A stretch of 64,000 nt of DNA, taken from NCBI RefSeq assembly GCF_001661265.1, contig NW_017566997.1, positions 248,001-312,000 on the forward strand. Reading direction: 5' to 3'. Under the pieces are notes generated by a model. It ran no database searches, had not been told where the DNA came from, and saw nothing but the letters and a program-made list of their open reading frames with translations. Below, piece after piece: positions 20,987 to 30,229 of this stretch. The DNA comes from Saitoella complicata NRRL Y-17804 (lineage: Eukaryota > Ascomycota > Saitoellomycetes > Saitoellales > Saitoellaceae). Positions within the stretch are counted from its first letter, which is position 1. Each line of letters opens with the position of its first letter. A program made the position numbers and the translations under genes.

Positions 20987-21691
20987 ATGTCTTTACCTTC
21001 AAACGTTACCGTCTCCAACCACGCCCTTGTCGCATCCAAGGTCTCCCTGCTTCGCGCTGAGAGCAGCTCGTCAGTCTTTGTCCGACACCTGGTACGAGAG
21101 ATCAGTCTGATTCTCGCAGTGGAAGCGAGTGGAAAGGTCTTCACTACCAAGGAATGCGGAACGGGTACCAGTCCACTGGGTGTGGCGTTTGCGAAGATTG
21201 GAGTCGAGCCTGCGGATATGTGTGTTGTGCCTGTTCTGCGGTCGGGTTTGGAAATGACGGAGTGTGAGTTGCCCACCCTCAGTGAGATGTTGAAGCTAAC
21301 AAATTGCGCAGCATTCCTTACCATCCTTCCTCACAACATTCCCGTCCACCACATTGGCATCTATCGCGAGAAGTCGACACTATCGCCTGTGGAATACTAC
21401 AATAAGCTTCCTCCTACTGACACCCCACCTACTACTGCGTTCATCCTCGACCCTATCATCGCTACCGGTGGCACTGCAGATGCCACAGTCAATATCTTGA
21501 GAGAATGGGGAGTCAAGAGGATCGTGTTTGTAAGCATTTTGGCCAGTGAGCCAGGCTTGAGAAGGGTCAGTGAGGAGCATGGAGACATTGAGTTCATTAT
21601 CGGAGCGGTTGATGGAGAACTGAACGAGAAGGGATACATCGTTCCTGGTTTGGGTGATATTGGTGATAGGTTGTTCCATACATTCCAATAG
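20987..21691 (+). CDS. FUR1: Uracil phosphoribosyltransferase
   Basis: Two exons (20987-21263, 21312-21691) encode 218 residues, matching the yeast Fur1 length. The enzyme makes UMP from uracil and PRPP in the pyrimidine salvage pathway and is cytosolic. VRHLVREIS, PVLRSGLEM, HIGIYREKSTLSPVEYYNKLP, the PRPP-binding loop LDPIIATGGTAD and the C-terminal uracil-binding end (VPGLGDIGDRLF) are all visible. The 48-nt intron (donor GTGAGT, branch GCTAAC, acceptor GCGCAG) is a multiple of three and has no stop, so the unspliced frame is also open with 16 extra residues between two conserved elements; splicing gives GLEMTESFLTILP. Confidence 0.93.
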   Translation: MSLPSNVTVSNHALVASKVSLLRAESSSSVFVRHLVREISLILAVEASGKVFTTKECGTGTSPLGVAFAKIGVEPADMCVVPVLRSGLEMTECELPTLSEMLKLTNCAAFLTILPHNIPVHHIGIYREKSTLSPVEYYNKLPPTDTPPTTAFILDPIIATGGTADATVNILREWGVKRIVFVSILASEPGLRRVSEEHGDIEFIIGAVDGELNEKGYIVPGLGDIGDRLFHTFQ

Positions 21692-22131
21692 CTACCAGTA
21701 TAACGCAAATGCATGCACTTCGGCGTCTCTACGCTTCTCGCGCTGAATCCGCTTGCTGCAGCGCCCGCACCCGTCAAGCGCGCTAGGACGAATGCGGCAG
21801 TTGTGCGTACTTGCCCGTTGCGGATTCGAAGTTCGTCAAGCTCGACCCCGATCGCGAGCGCAGACCCATTTCGTCATTCTTGAGATCTGTTTTGGCTCTT
21901 TCGTTTGGGACCTTGTGCTACTTAAGAAACTTCACTGCTCCTCCGAACCTCTTCCTCTATCCACTCGGGCCACACCACCGTCAAGCACAAAAATCTCTGC
22001 TATACGCACAGTTATACTGTTTGACCATCTCAAAAGCATCTCCAACATCTTCCAAAATAACTTAAGGTTCGTTTCCAGGGTTACAGCCATATCCGTACCG
22101 CCGCTGACCGTTCTTCCACAGAACCATCACC
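21692..22131. other. Intergenic, 3' UTR of FUR1 and leader of the next gene
   Basis: A 440-bp gap between two plus-strand genes. The last 200 bases are pyrimidine-rich, as in leaders of well-expressed fungal genes. I see no RNA gene or repeat. Confidence 0.45.
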
Positions 22132-23097
22132 ATGTCTTGCGTTCTTGCCGGTGCTAAGAGCGTCTCTACGTGTTTCAAGATCATTTTCGGTGTCTACAGG
22201 CGCAGAGCTGACAAGCTCCGTTATGAGGTTCGCGAGTATTGCGACTCAAACGACCGGGCTGTCTCTTTCCACTACAGGGATGTCGCCCTCCGCTGTGGAG
22301 ACGCCGTGGAGGCCATGGCCTTCGGCGCTGCCCACGGGATCCCTAGCGGCTACAGCCACCTCCGCCCAGTGAGGAGCTCCGAGGATGACTCCACTCTCTG
22401 TTCTGTCGCTGACAGCACGGCTACGTCTGTCCTTGTCAGCTGCGCTAACGGTCACCGCGTTTCCGAGTTCGAGCTTCCCGGCATGAGGGCCGAGGAATAC
22501 TTCGATGACGAAACATCGGGGATGACGGCCTACTACTCCAGTCGCTCCACGTACTCCTGGAACGTGGCTGCTAACGACCCTCGCCGCGCCCTCAAGAGCA
22601 AGCCAGCTCAGCGCGAGGATTCCGCTATCCCCTCCCACATTGTCCCCCCTGCTATCATGTACCAGGCGATCGGAGGCCAGCTTGGTAACCCAAAACGCCG
22701 CGGTCGCATGCTTCTCCGCCATCGTGGGCACTATCGTTCCCACTCTAACCTTCACAAAGAGTCTGTTGACTCTTTCGATCTTATGATGAAGGAGAAGAAG
22801 AAGCACGAGCGGAAACCCTCCACGATCATGCAGGGCTTGAAGTCTGCCGGGCACTGGCTCGAGTATCCTTTGGGCGAGCCTGAACCTGAGCCGTCCCACT
22901 TGAGTCTTGAGATCATTGATATGACCTCTCGCACTTACGCCGAGCCTAGCACGACTTCGGACGGAGTTCAGTGCAGGGAATACACCGAGTCTGAGGTCCA
23001 GTGGAGGAAAGCATTGTATGGCCAGTTCCCCGCCCGCGAGAGTGCACGTACTATCTCCACCTACCCCAGTATGAGCACCTTGCGCAGCGAGTGGTAA
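22132..23097 (+). CDS. Hypothetical protein, 321 aa, no recognised family
   Basis: A single exon encodes 321 residues. I do not recognise any domain. The start MSCVLAGAKSVSTCFKIIFGVYRRRADKL has a short hydrophobic stretch followed by an Arg-rich cluster, which could be a membrane-proximal or signal-anchor end. The middle is polar with a basic patch (NPKRRGRMLLRHRGHYRSHSN) and EKKKHERKPS; the end is Ser/Thr-rich. Codon use strongly favours C-ending codons, like the ribosomal genes here, which suggests real and perhaps high expression. A 217-codon frame on the other strand is its shadow. Confidence 0.7.
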   Translation: MSCVLAGAKSVSTCFKIIFGVYRRRADKLRYEVREYCDSNDRAVSFHYRDVALRCGDAVEAMAFGAAHGIPSGYSHLRPVRSSEDDSTLCSVADSTATSVLVSCANGHRVSEFELPGMRAEEYFDDETSGMTAYYSSRSTYSWNVAANDPRRALKSKPAQREDSAIPSHIVPPAIMYQAIGGQLGNPKRRGRMLLRHRGHYRSHSNLHKESVDSFDLMMKEKKKHERKPSTIMQGLKSAGHWLEYPLGEPEPEPSHLSLEIIDMTSRTYAEPSTTSDGVQCREYTESEVQWRKALYGQFPARESARTISTYPSMSTLRSEW

Positions 23098-23422
23098 GCC
23101 ATGGGCTTGTGGGAGGGTTTTAAGGACTGTGCTATTTCGTCCTTGAGCCTGGTGGCCGCATATTATTGAGGAGGATTTGTGTTGTCAGGTCAGTGACCAC
23201 GGTCCTGGAGATGTGAGAGAGTTTTATTGGAGCTGCTGCATAAGTTACTTTACCAAGCCTTGAGAGCCACTTTTGGGTCTTCGCCATCCGAAAACCCGCG
23301 GTTTCCAGGCTATAGCTATAGGGAGTTGATCTCCAAATATTATTTTTGTTGCGGGGAGGAGTTTGTTTTTATTCAATCCAATTCTTTGATTCCTTGTTGA
23401 CACAGGCTGCTTGTGCAAATCA
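23098..23422. other. Intergenic, convergent 3' ends
   Basis: A 325-bp gap between the stop of the 321-aa gene and the stop of the RecQ gene. It should hold both 3' UTRs. T-rich runs near 23340-23380 could support polyadenylation. Nothing else seen. Confidence 0.5.
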
Positions 23423-25641
23423 TCATCGTTGTGGTGGCGCTTCCATCACAATCACCTCGACGATCATGTTCATCTCAGCCTTCTGTAGGATTCTCTTACC
23501 AGCGTTGCTATTGACGATGTAGCATACCGTCGAGTAGGGCGTGAAATGCATGTCCTCCTTCACCAGGCCAGTCAGTAGGTACTCTGTGAGCAGATAGTTT
23601 ACATCGTCCTTCGTCCATCCCTGTCCAGGAACTTTGGATTCATTCAACGGCCATTCTGCATAGGACGCCCATCCTATTGAGTCTTCTGCGCCATTTGCCT
23701 TCTGGATTGCTTCCTGCATGATAGATTTGATGCCCGCCTTCAGTCCTCGACCGAAGATAGCCTCAGTCAGCATGATAAACGTTACCTTCTCATCCTGCTG
23801 TGCGTGAAGATCCAGTAGCTTCGTGACGGCTACGGTAAGTCGTGTCACGTCCCGGTTCTTGGGCGTCTCTTCCTCAGCTGATGCACATACATCGCATTTC
23901 TCGTTATCGTCAATCAAGTCACACATACTCGACAGATCGTCATTAAAGACAATATCCCGCTGGTGTGGCAGGAGACCCCACATCGAGCTCGTATCCCACG
24001 CTCCGGCACCCATGTTAATAGCCTTCCTTGCTCCGAACCATTGTGCCAAGATAGTTCGTCGACATCGCACTTGATGACAATACTTGACGATACCCCTTGC
24101 GTTTCTTGATCCCTCCTGTTCTCCGTACACCATGGACAGTAACCTCGTGATATCACTAGGACGGTAGTACAAGACACAATCAGCCCTTTTCCCATCGCGT
24201 CCAGCACGTCCACTTTCTTGATAGTACGCTTCTATAGACTTTGCAGGGCTCGTATGTATGATGTATCGGACGTCTTGCTTGTTGATACCCATCCCGAAAG
24301 CCAAGGTCGCAACCACTACCTTGTACGTGCCTTCACGCCAGCGTTGATGAATCCGCGTGCGATCCACGTCCTCAAGACCAGCGTGGTATGGTGCGCAAGC
24401 AACATGCGGAGAAAGCAACTTGGCTGTTTCTAAGGTTTCCTTTTGAGTCAGGCAGTATATGATGCCGGTGCTTTTCAGATTTCCTGTTTTCTCAAGCCAG
24501 TCAACGATGTTAACAGCGAGGCCAGGTAAAGAGGCTGCCCGAGTCTTTACTGAGTATGCAAGGTTTGGTCGATTCAGAGAGCCTGTGTATAAGAGCGTTG
24601 TAGAGGGGTGAAGATTCAGGATCGAGAGGACGGAAGAGTACAGCTGAGGATTGCAAGTCGCCGTAAGCGCCAGAACCGGAGTGTCTGGGAACTGGGTTTT
24701 CAAGATGCCAAGTTTCTACAAACCGGGGGATTAGTGGATGCTGGCTTTCGCGTCCATTCGGAACCTACATTGTAATCTGGTCGGAAGTCGTGGCCATACT
24801 GAGATGCACAATGTGCCTCATCGATGACTATCCGTGCCAGCCTACCAACCTGCGCAAGCTGATCAAGCAAGCTCATGAACCGCTTAGACTTGGATATCCT
24901 CTCGGGCGTAACATAGACCAGCTTGAGGGCATCAACAGGTTCAGTAACATCTTCGTTAAGATCTTCGTGTTTTCGCTTCTTGGACTTCGGTAGGAGATGC
25001 AACCTCATGCTCGCCGTCGCATCCTTCAGCTCGTCCTTATCGGTTCCAGCTGATAATCCTGCTACAGCCGTAACACCGCGAGCTTTGAGTTCGAGTACTT
25101 GGTCCTGAATAAGGGACACAAGGGGCGAAATAACTACGGTCAGCCCTGGCGAGATGAGAGCAGGTAGCTGGTAGCATAGAGACTTTCCTGTTTACAATGT
25201 TTCAGCATACAACCCCGCCGAAAGTCAAAATCACTCACCAGACCCTGTTGCCATGATACAAAAGGCATCCTTCTGATCCAGCGTAGCATTCATCACCTCC
25301 AGTTGCTTGCTCCTGAAGCTTGTGATCCCGAACGTATTCTTCGCAAGTTCTCGCAACCGTTGACTCCAGGGAAAGTTCTCACTAGCATAATTCCTCTGCT
25401 TTGCGGATACTCGGGTTTCCTCGGCCTTTGCCTGATCAGCAGCGTCTAGAAGCTGGCGTTGTATTGTATATCTCTGACCATCCAGCCGAGCCTTTTGCGC
25501 ATATAACTCGTCAATCTGAGCTTGAACAACGGCAAGCTCTTCATCGACTACAAGAAGTTCAGCTTGCAGCTGTTGTGTGCGGTCTGCTCCGTTGCCCATA
25601 GAAGAAGCAACATCATCCGTCAAGTCAATGGTTGTAGGCAT
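23423..25641 (-). CDS. RecQ-family DNA helicase (RECQL1 type)
   Basis: Three exons (25641-25239, 25187-24769, 24715-23423) encode 704 residues. RecQ helicases unwind 3'-tailed DNA and restore or dissolve replication and recombination intermediates in the nucleus. After an N-terminal coiled coil (about 20-75) the core shows FGITSFRSKQLEVMNATL (Q motif region), MATGSGKSLCYQLP (motif I, split by intron 1), [22 protein letters not shown] (motif II and the aromatic-rich loop), LALTAT, and motif VI QESGRAGRDG. A zinc subdomain follows, with Cys pairs YCHQVRC and CDLIDDNEKCDVC, then an RQC winged-helix-like end. No HRDC domain is visible, which with the coiled coil favours the RECQL1/shorter RecQ group over Sgs1/BLM. 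Confidence 0.93.
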
Positions 25642-25924
25642 TACTCCCCGTCAGTACAGTACCTCACAGCTGGAGTTGATAGAGGGTGGAGGTGGGATGA
25701 ATGCTCGTTGTTGCAGCTTGTTGCTCTATTATTACCTCTTGTATAAAGTGAACGGCGCATTGCATATTCGTCGCAGGAACCCGCGCCCGGCTCGCTTGCA
25801 GTCCAGAGCAGGTCTTTGCAAGGCTCAACCCAAAGATATAGAGACTTCCGATGACCGCGGATAGCTATAGTGTCCTCGACTTGCAATCGAAAAAAAATGG
25901 CGACATTCAAAGGATATTCTGATG

Positions 25925-25930
25925 AAAAAA
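25925..25930 (-). terminator. Pol III terminator of tRNA-Val
   Basis: Six T residues on the minus strand follow the tRNA 3' end directly, the usual RNA polymerase III stop signal. Confidence 0.75.
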
Positions 25931-26002
25931 TGACACCTGCGAGTTTCGATCTCGCGGCCTTTCGCGTGTGAGGCGAATGTGATACCACTACACCAAGGAG
26001 CC
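25931..26002 (-). tRNA. tRNA-Val(CAC)
   Basis: The 72-nt minus-strand gene folds as a cloverleaf: acceptor strand GGCTCCT against AGGTGTC, an A box TGGTGTAGTGG, a 5-bp anticodon stem TTCGC/GCGAA around loop CTCACAC (anticodon CAC) and a T arm GCGAG/CTCGC with loop ATCGAAA, which fits the B-box core GWTCRANNC. There is no intron. One acceptor pair is T-T (position 4-69), and position 54 is A rather than T. It lies between the RecQ and CEP95-like genes. Confidence 0.85.
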
Positions 26003-26134
26003 GGTTGGTTGACAGCAAGTCGTACCATAAACATATGGCATTGAAATAACTGGATGTAAATGCACGTACAGATTCATGCGTCCATGTAAACAAACGTACG
26101 ATTCTTGTAGCGGGCTCGGTATCCGGCAAATACG

Positions 26135-27859
26135 ATGGCGCGAGAGGTCGTCGACGTTCTTCGGGTATCAACAACGGCTGAAGCCGATTCCTCGGTTCTT
26201 TCTGCTCGCACTGACGCTCTACTCCCGTCTTTCAACAAGTTGCTGGCGAAGTACTCGCTTCCCACCGTCTCCTTCCTTCAAGCGATTACTTCGCCCTTGT
26301 TCATTGTCCTCTATGAATGCCTTTTAGAAACCCGCCTGCCTATTGCCATTCCGCAGCGGAGAAGCATCGATCATGCTATGCGCATCAAGAACATCAAGCT
26401 CCTTATTGGCACTATTGCACATGACGTCTTGGGCATGGACTTGAGCTATCTTGACCCAAGAGGAGTTGTTGAAAGAGACGGTCCAGCATTGATGGATATG
26501 GTCGAGGTCTTTCTGGGTATTGGGAGACTTATGGCTGGGAAGCAGGGTGAAGATCAGGCCGAGATTACGGAGGCTTCGCAAGGTTCAGACAACTTCGTGG
26601 ATGCTACGGAGGACAATGAGCCCCAATCATCACCAAGTTACTCGCATTACTCTGTCCCCATGTCGTCAGCGTCTCCTTCCGCAGCCTCCGGCAGCTCGGT
26701 GGGCTCGTCGCCACATGACTTGCTCTCGTTTCGAGCCAAAGGTGTTTTCGAACGGATGAAGCCTACGTTGTCATCTTTGGAAACGGCGCCGCATGATACA
26801 GACTCTTCTGAGCCCGAGCCTCGTCCCGAACCTATCCTCTCAAAGCGGCTGCAGATGTTGTTCTCCGATATGGCATCCACTACACCTACGCGACCCAAGA
26901 CCCATCCGGTTAAGCAAAACCTAACTCAAAAGGCACATTCACCAGCAGCGCGTACACGTTCGATAGTAGCAGCGCACTACACGCCCATTATACAGGCGCG
27001 GCGACGAGTATCACGCCAATTGCATGAGCGCGGTGCGCCAGTGTCATTCTCAAGAATCGGCTCACCAGTACGCGTTCTTCCTACACCGAGGAAGCGACCG
27101 AGGTCTCGGAAGTTACTGCAAGTGTCACCTCCTACTAGCCGCTCTGACTGGCTGAAGTCGACCGCGTCAGGGCCGTATCACCATAGCGCATCCATATCTG
27201 GGGATGACTCGGTATGGGAAGACGAAAATCCGGCGCATCGTCGCACAGTACTGTCGGACGACACAGAGCGAACGCCTCGTGCTAATCGACGTCGCTCACC
27301 TGTCCGGATGGCATTTGGTGATGCGCGATCCGCATCGGTTACAAGCGAGTCAACGACTTTCAGCATACCGTCCTATTACAATCGGAGTTCACCATCGTCG
27401 GTTGATGCATCATCACCTTCAGTTATGCCAGCAGGGAACGATTCGGGACGCGGTTCGGAAGCCAGTATCGAGTGGTCGGAAAGGAGCAGCCCTGTTTTGC
27501 AGCGACCTCGGTCGAGGCGGTCTGTCAGCCAGGAAGTGATGTCAAGCACACAGAATATCTATGTTCCCGTACACGCGGTGAATTTCCGCGTTGATTCGCC
27601 GTATACGGCTGCACTTCGGCGACGTCGTGAGAAGGCCATCCATGCATTGCGGAGAGAGCGGGAACATGCTCGGTTGCAGCCTGGGAAAGCGTCACGTCAG
27701 AGGTCACACGAGGACGGCGACTGGCTGCAGGACAGTGAAACAAGCAACACCACAGCAGAAGAAGAGGAACTTCATGCTGCCATTGAAAGGCTTCGTTTGA
27801 GAGGGATTAAGGAAGTTGAGCGACAGAGATGGTTGCTTCGGGAGCTGGGGCTTCGGTGA
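26135..27859 (+). CDS. CEP95-like protein with DUF5745/CH-like N-terminus
   Basis: A single exon encodes 574 residues. Residues 30-135 (FNKLLAKYSLPTV..., FIVLYECLLETRLP, LIGTIAHDVLGMDLSYLDP, VVERDGPALMDMVEVFLGIGRLM) match the pattern of the DUF5745 N-terminal domain of centrosomal protein CEP95, a calponin-homology-like fold. The middle (150-480) is disordered and rich in Ser, Pro and Arg, with several SP/TP sites. The last 100 residues are helical and charged (RRREKAIHALRREREHARLQ, EEEELHAAIERLRLRGIKEVERQRW), probably a coiled coil. A spindle-pole or microtubule role is inferred from the animal homologue only. Confidence 0.68.
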   Translation: MAREVVDVLRVSTTAEADSSVLSARTDALLPSFNKLLAKYSLPTVSFLQAITSPLFIVLYECLLETRLPIAIPQRRSIDHAMRIKNIKLLIGTIAHDVLGMDLSYLDPRGVVERDGPALMDMVEVFLGIGRLMAGKQGEDQAEITEASQGSDNFVDATEDNEPQSSPSYSHYSVPMSSASPSAASGSSVGSSPHDLLSFRAKGVFERMKPTLSSLETAPHDTDSSEPEPRPEPILSKRLQMLFSDMASTTPTRPKTHPVKQNLTQKAHSPAARTRSIVAAHYTPIIQARRRVSRQLHERGAPVSFSRIGSPVRVLPTPRKRPRSRKLLQVSPPTSRSDWLKSTASGPYHHSASISGDDSVWEDENPAHRRTVLSDDTERTPRANRRRSPVRMAFGDARSASVTSESTTFSIPSYYNRSSPSSVDASSPSVMPAGNDSGRGSEASIEWSERSSPVLQRPRSRRSVSQEVMSSTQNIYVPVHAVNFRVDSPYTAALRRRREKAIHALRREREHARLQPGKASRQRSHEDGDWLQDSETSNTTAEEEELHAAIERLRLRGIKEVERQRWLLRELGLR

Positions 27860-27921
27860 AATCATGGCGCATGCAGGTGGTTTGGCGTTTGTCTGCATTT
27901 CTATTTCTATATTCTATCCAT

Positions 27922-28092
27922 CTATACCCGGCATTCATTTATACAACTTCCTTGAAGGAATGTGTCGTCCATGACATGGTACAGCGCTTTGCAAGTCGCG
28001 GATAGGCGAAGGAGATCTTACGCTGAAAGAAGGCTCTCCAGCCAGAGAAACAGCTCCGTGGGAAGATCCAGGATATTGATCGAATACTCCAT
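27922..28092 (-). pseudogene. F-box domain remnant with in-frame stop
   Basis: The minus strand encodes MEYSINILDLPTELFLWLESLLSA, a TAA stop (28018-28020), and then in the same frame DLLRLSATCKALYHVMDD before a TAG at 27922. Together these match a full F-box (LPxEL...SLL..DLLRLSxTCKxLY), which normally binds Skp1 in an SCF ubiquitin ligase. The stop replaces the residue, usually Glu or Asp, that precedes DLLRL and could arise from one base change (GAA to TAA). No C-terminal substrate-binding part follows. Splicing out the stop with the nearby GTAAGA donor would remove the conserved strand and shift the frame. It looks like a decayed F-box gene; a short functional peptide or readthrough cannot be excluded. 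Confidence 0.6.
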
Positions 28093-28276
28093 GGCAAGCA
28101 CCTCCCTGTCGCACGTCGACATCCCTTCTATTCTCGTTCTGAAGGAGTCAAACTCACTGTTGTCCCAACGGAGGTCCTTTGCACAAGCTGGAGAGTGTTC
28201 AATTTGTTCATTATGTAACGTAGACACGACGCACTTACCGGATTAGGTATAGTAATTTCCCGCAGAACGCGTCTTA

Positions 28277-29773
28277 ATGGAGAGGACGCGTCTGACTGAT
28301 AGAAGGAGACCAACCATGATGGACTCATCTCCCGTCCGTCCTGTCAAGCACCCTCTTGATGATATCACCAATCGTCTTCCTATCACCCCGGACCACTCTC
28401 CTCTCGCTCATGTTAACGGCGTGAAGCGTCAGCGTCTCTCGCCCGGTGACCGACCGGCAAAGCCCGTGTTCGCTCCTGTGGATGCAGCATGCAACGTCGT
28501 TGGCAGACGCAGGAAGGCAAGAGTCGGCCTTGAGTTCGGCCGTAGCCTTGGTGTGAACGAGGGCAGGTTCGACCTGAGTGGTATGAAGCCCCTATTCATA
28601 GCATGTAGGCCAAATACTAACGTTAGAATAGCTCCTTTGCGAACTGCTGCCCTCAACTACTATTCTACGCCTGACTGGACTCACCACATTCACGCTCAAG
28701 AGAACGAGAACGACCACTCGATTCCTTTCGCCGTCTCTTCTTGCAACACGAACTCCCTCGTCGCCATCGCTGATGAAACCGGCTCGGTTCGGCTCCTCGA
28801 TACAGATCCTTCACGTAACTTCCGCGAGCCGGTGCTTCATCTCCAGCTTCATAACAACGCCATCTTCGACCTTTCCTGGAGTGCCGACGACGCCTTGCTC
28901 GCTACCGCCAGCGGTGACCAGACCAGTGCCGTTTTTGACGTTCAGCGACAGGTATGCGTGGCGGGTCTGATGGGGCACACAGCAACGGTCAAACAGATTC
29001 TGTTCAATCCTACGAACCCTGCATTACTGTCTACCTGTTCCCGTGATGGCAACATTCACCTATGGGATCTACGCTGCACGGCTGCAAGCAACGGCGGCAC
29101 GGCGTTCCAAAAGCCAGTGAACTCCGTCTTGACCGCACATGCGACACCTCAGCAACGTGCTTCGAAAAAGAAGCTTCCTCCCACGAGTATCACCAGCCTC
29201 GCATATTTACCAAACGGCAATGTGGTATCTGCCTCCGAGTCCAACTCGTGTCTCAAGGTCTGGGATGTTAGACGTCTACACCCCCGTACGCCCATAATCA
29301 CCACACCAGCTCCAGCTTCACAAAGTCGTCCCTACGGTATCACTAGCATGAATATGGCACCTAACGGACAGATGCTGTATGCCCTGAGCCGTGATGGTGC
29401 GCTATATCGCTATGACACTTCATTCATGGTGCGTGGACCTATCGATGCCGGGTGGAGGTGCGATGGGTTGGCCGTGCGGTCTTACTTTGTCAAATCGCAA
29501 ATCAGTCGTGACGGAAACTACGTTGCGTGCGGATCGAGTGACAACAATGTGGTGCTCTTTCCCACTGCCGGTAATGGGAGCGCGGGTGTCACGTTGAAGG
29601 GAGGTCACCTGAAGGAGGTGACGAGTGTTGCGTTCTCGGGAGTTGACAACACTTTGATGAGTGTGAGTGATGACATGGTCTGTCGTTTGTGGAGGGAAGG
29701 GTTGCAAGGCGAGGCTGGGGGTCTGAGGAATGCCGAGGAAGGCGCGAGATGGGGTTGGGGTTGGAGCACATGA
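28277..29773 (+). CDS. CDT2: WD40 protein Cdt2/DTL, CRL4 substrate receptor
   Basis: Two exons (28277-28580, 28632-29773) encode 481 residues. Cdt2 is the substrate receptor of the CRL4 ubiquitin ligase, which destroys Cdt1 and other PCNA-bound proteins in S phase. WD40 repeats run from about residue 110 to 465: SCNTNSLVAIADETGSVRLLDT, LLATASGDQTSAVFDVQ, CSRDGNIHLWDLRC and the last VAFSGVDNTLMSVSDDMVCRLWREG. The SRDGNIHLWDLRC blade followed by a long insert is typical of DTL. The 51-nt intron (donor GTATGA, branch TACTAAC, acceptor GAATAG) is in frame with no stop; spliced junction DLSAPLRTAALNYY. A downstream ATG pair (28316/28319) may be the real start. Confidence 0.82.
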   Translation: MERTRLTDRRRPTMMDSSPVRPVKHPLDDITNRLPITPDHSPLAHVNGVKRQRLSPGDRPAKPVFAPVDAACNVVGRRRKARVGLEFGRSLGVNEGRFDLSGMKPLFIACRPNTNVRIAPLRTAALNYYSTPDWTHHIHAQENENDHSIPFAVSSCNTNSLVAIADETGSVRLLDTDPSRNFREPVLHLQLHNNAIFDLSWSADDALLATASGDQTSAVFDVQRQVCVAGLMGHTATVKQILFNPTNPALLSTCSRDGNIHLWDLRCTAASNGGTAFQKPVNSVLTAHATPQQRASKKKLPPTSITSLAYLPNGNVVSASESNSCLKVWDVRRLHPRTPIITTPAPASQSRPYGITSMNMAPNGQMLYALSRDGALYRYDTSFMVRGPIDAGWRCDGLAVRSYFVKSQISRDGNYVACGSSDNNVVLFPTAGNGSAGVTLKGGHLKEVTSVAFSGVDNTLMSVSDDMVCRLWREGLQGEAGGLRNAEEGARWGWGWST

Positions 29774-30218
29774 GCTCCGTAAGGCCGAGCAAAATATGAA
29801 TTGATGATTGACTTGATATGACGTCCGTGCTTGGCACTGCCTAGTTCCGGCCTTCAACTTATTCAAAGGGATCCTTAGGATTTTTCCTTGACGGAGCACC
29901 ACGCTGCGTGGCTTCGATTACCGGCAAGCCAGGGTGGCTGCTGGCTTGCTCTATCATAGCCTTTACCAACTTTTTCTTTTCTTTTTAGCATAGCAATGAT
30001 ATCGACGGTGAGATGCCTTACATACAACGTTCCAATCACGAAAGTGATCCGCTATCTCACGGCCCCCAGCTGACTTTGACGACGTGATCACCTCAATGAC
30101 TACTCGTTCACAAAACCGACGACACTCAACCTCTGTCACTTTATTTCTATCACGAGCAGACCCTTGAACACTATCCTCGCGCTACAGTTGCGAGAGTGCT
30201 CAAGAATGTTGGCCGCGC

Positions 30219-30229
30219 ACCTTGAAGGT
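30219..30229. promoter_or_regulatory. Zap1-type zinc-response element (ZRE)
   Basis: The 11-mer ACCTTGAAGGT is an exact match to the palindromic consensus ACCTTNAAGGT bound by the zinc-deficiency activator Zap1 in yeast. It lies 656 bp before the ATG of a Zrt-type zinc importer, a classic Zap1 target. Only one copy was found in the promoter. Confidence 0.6.

Noticed and set aside
22246-22899. 217-codon minus-strand frame
   Set aside because: Antisense to the codon-biased 321-aa gene and of unnatural Val/Arg-rich composition.
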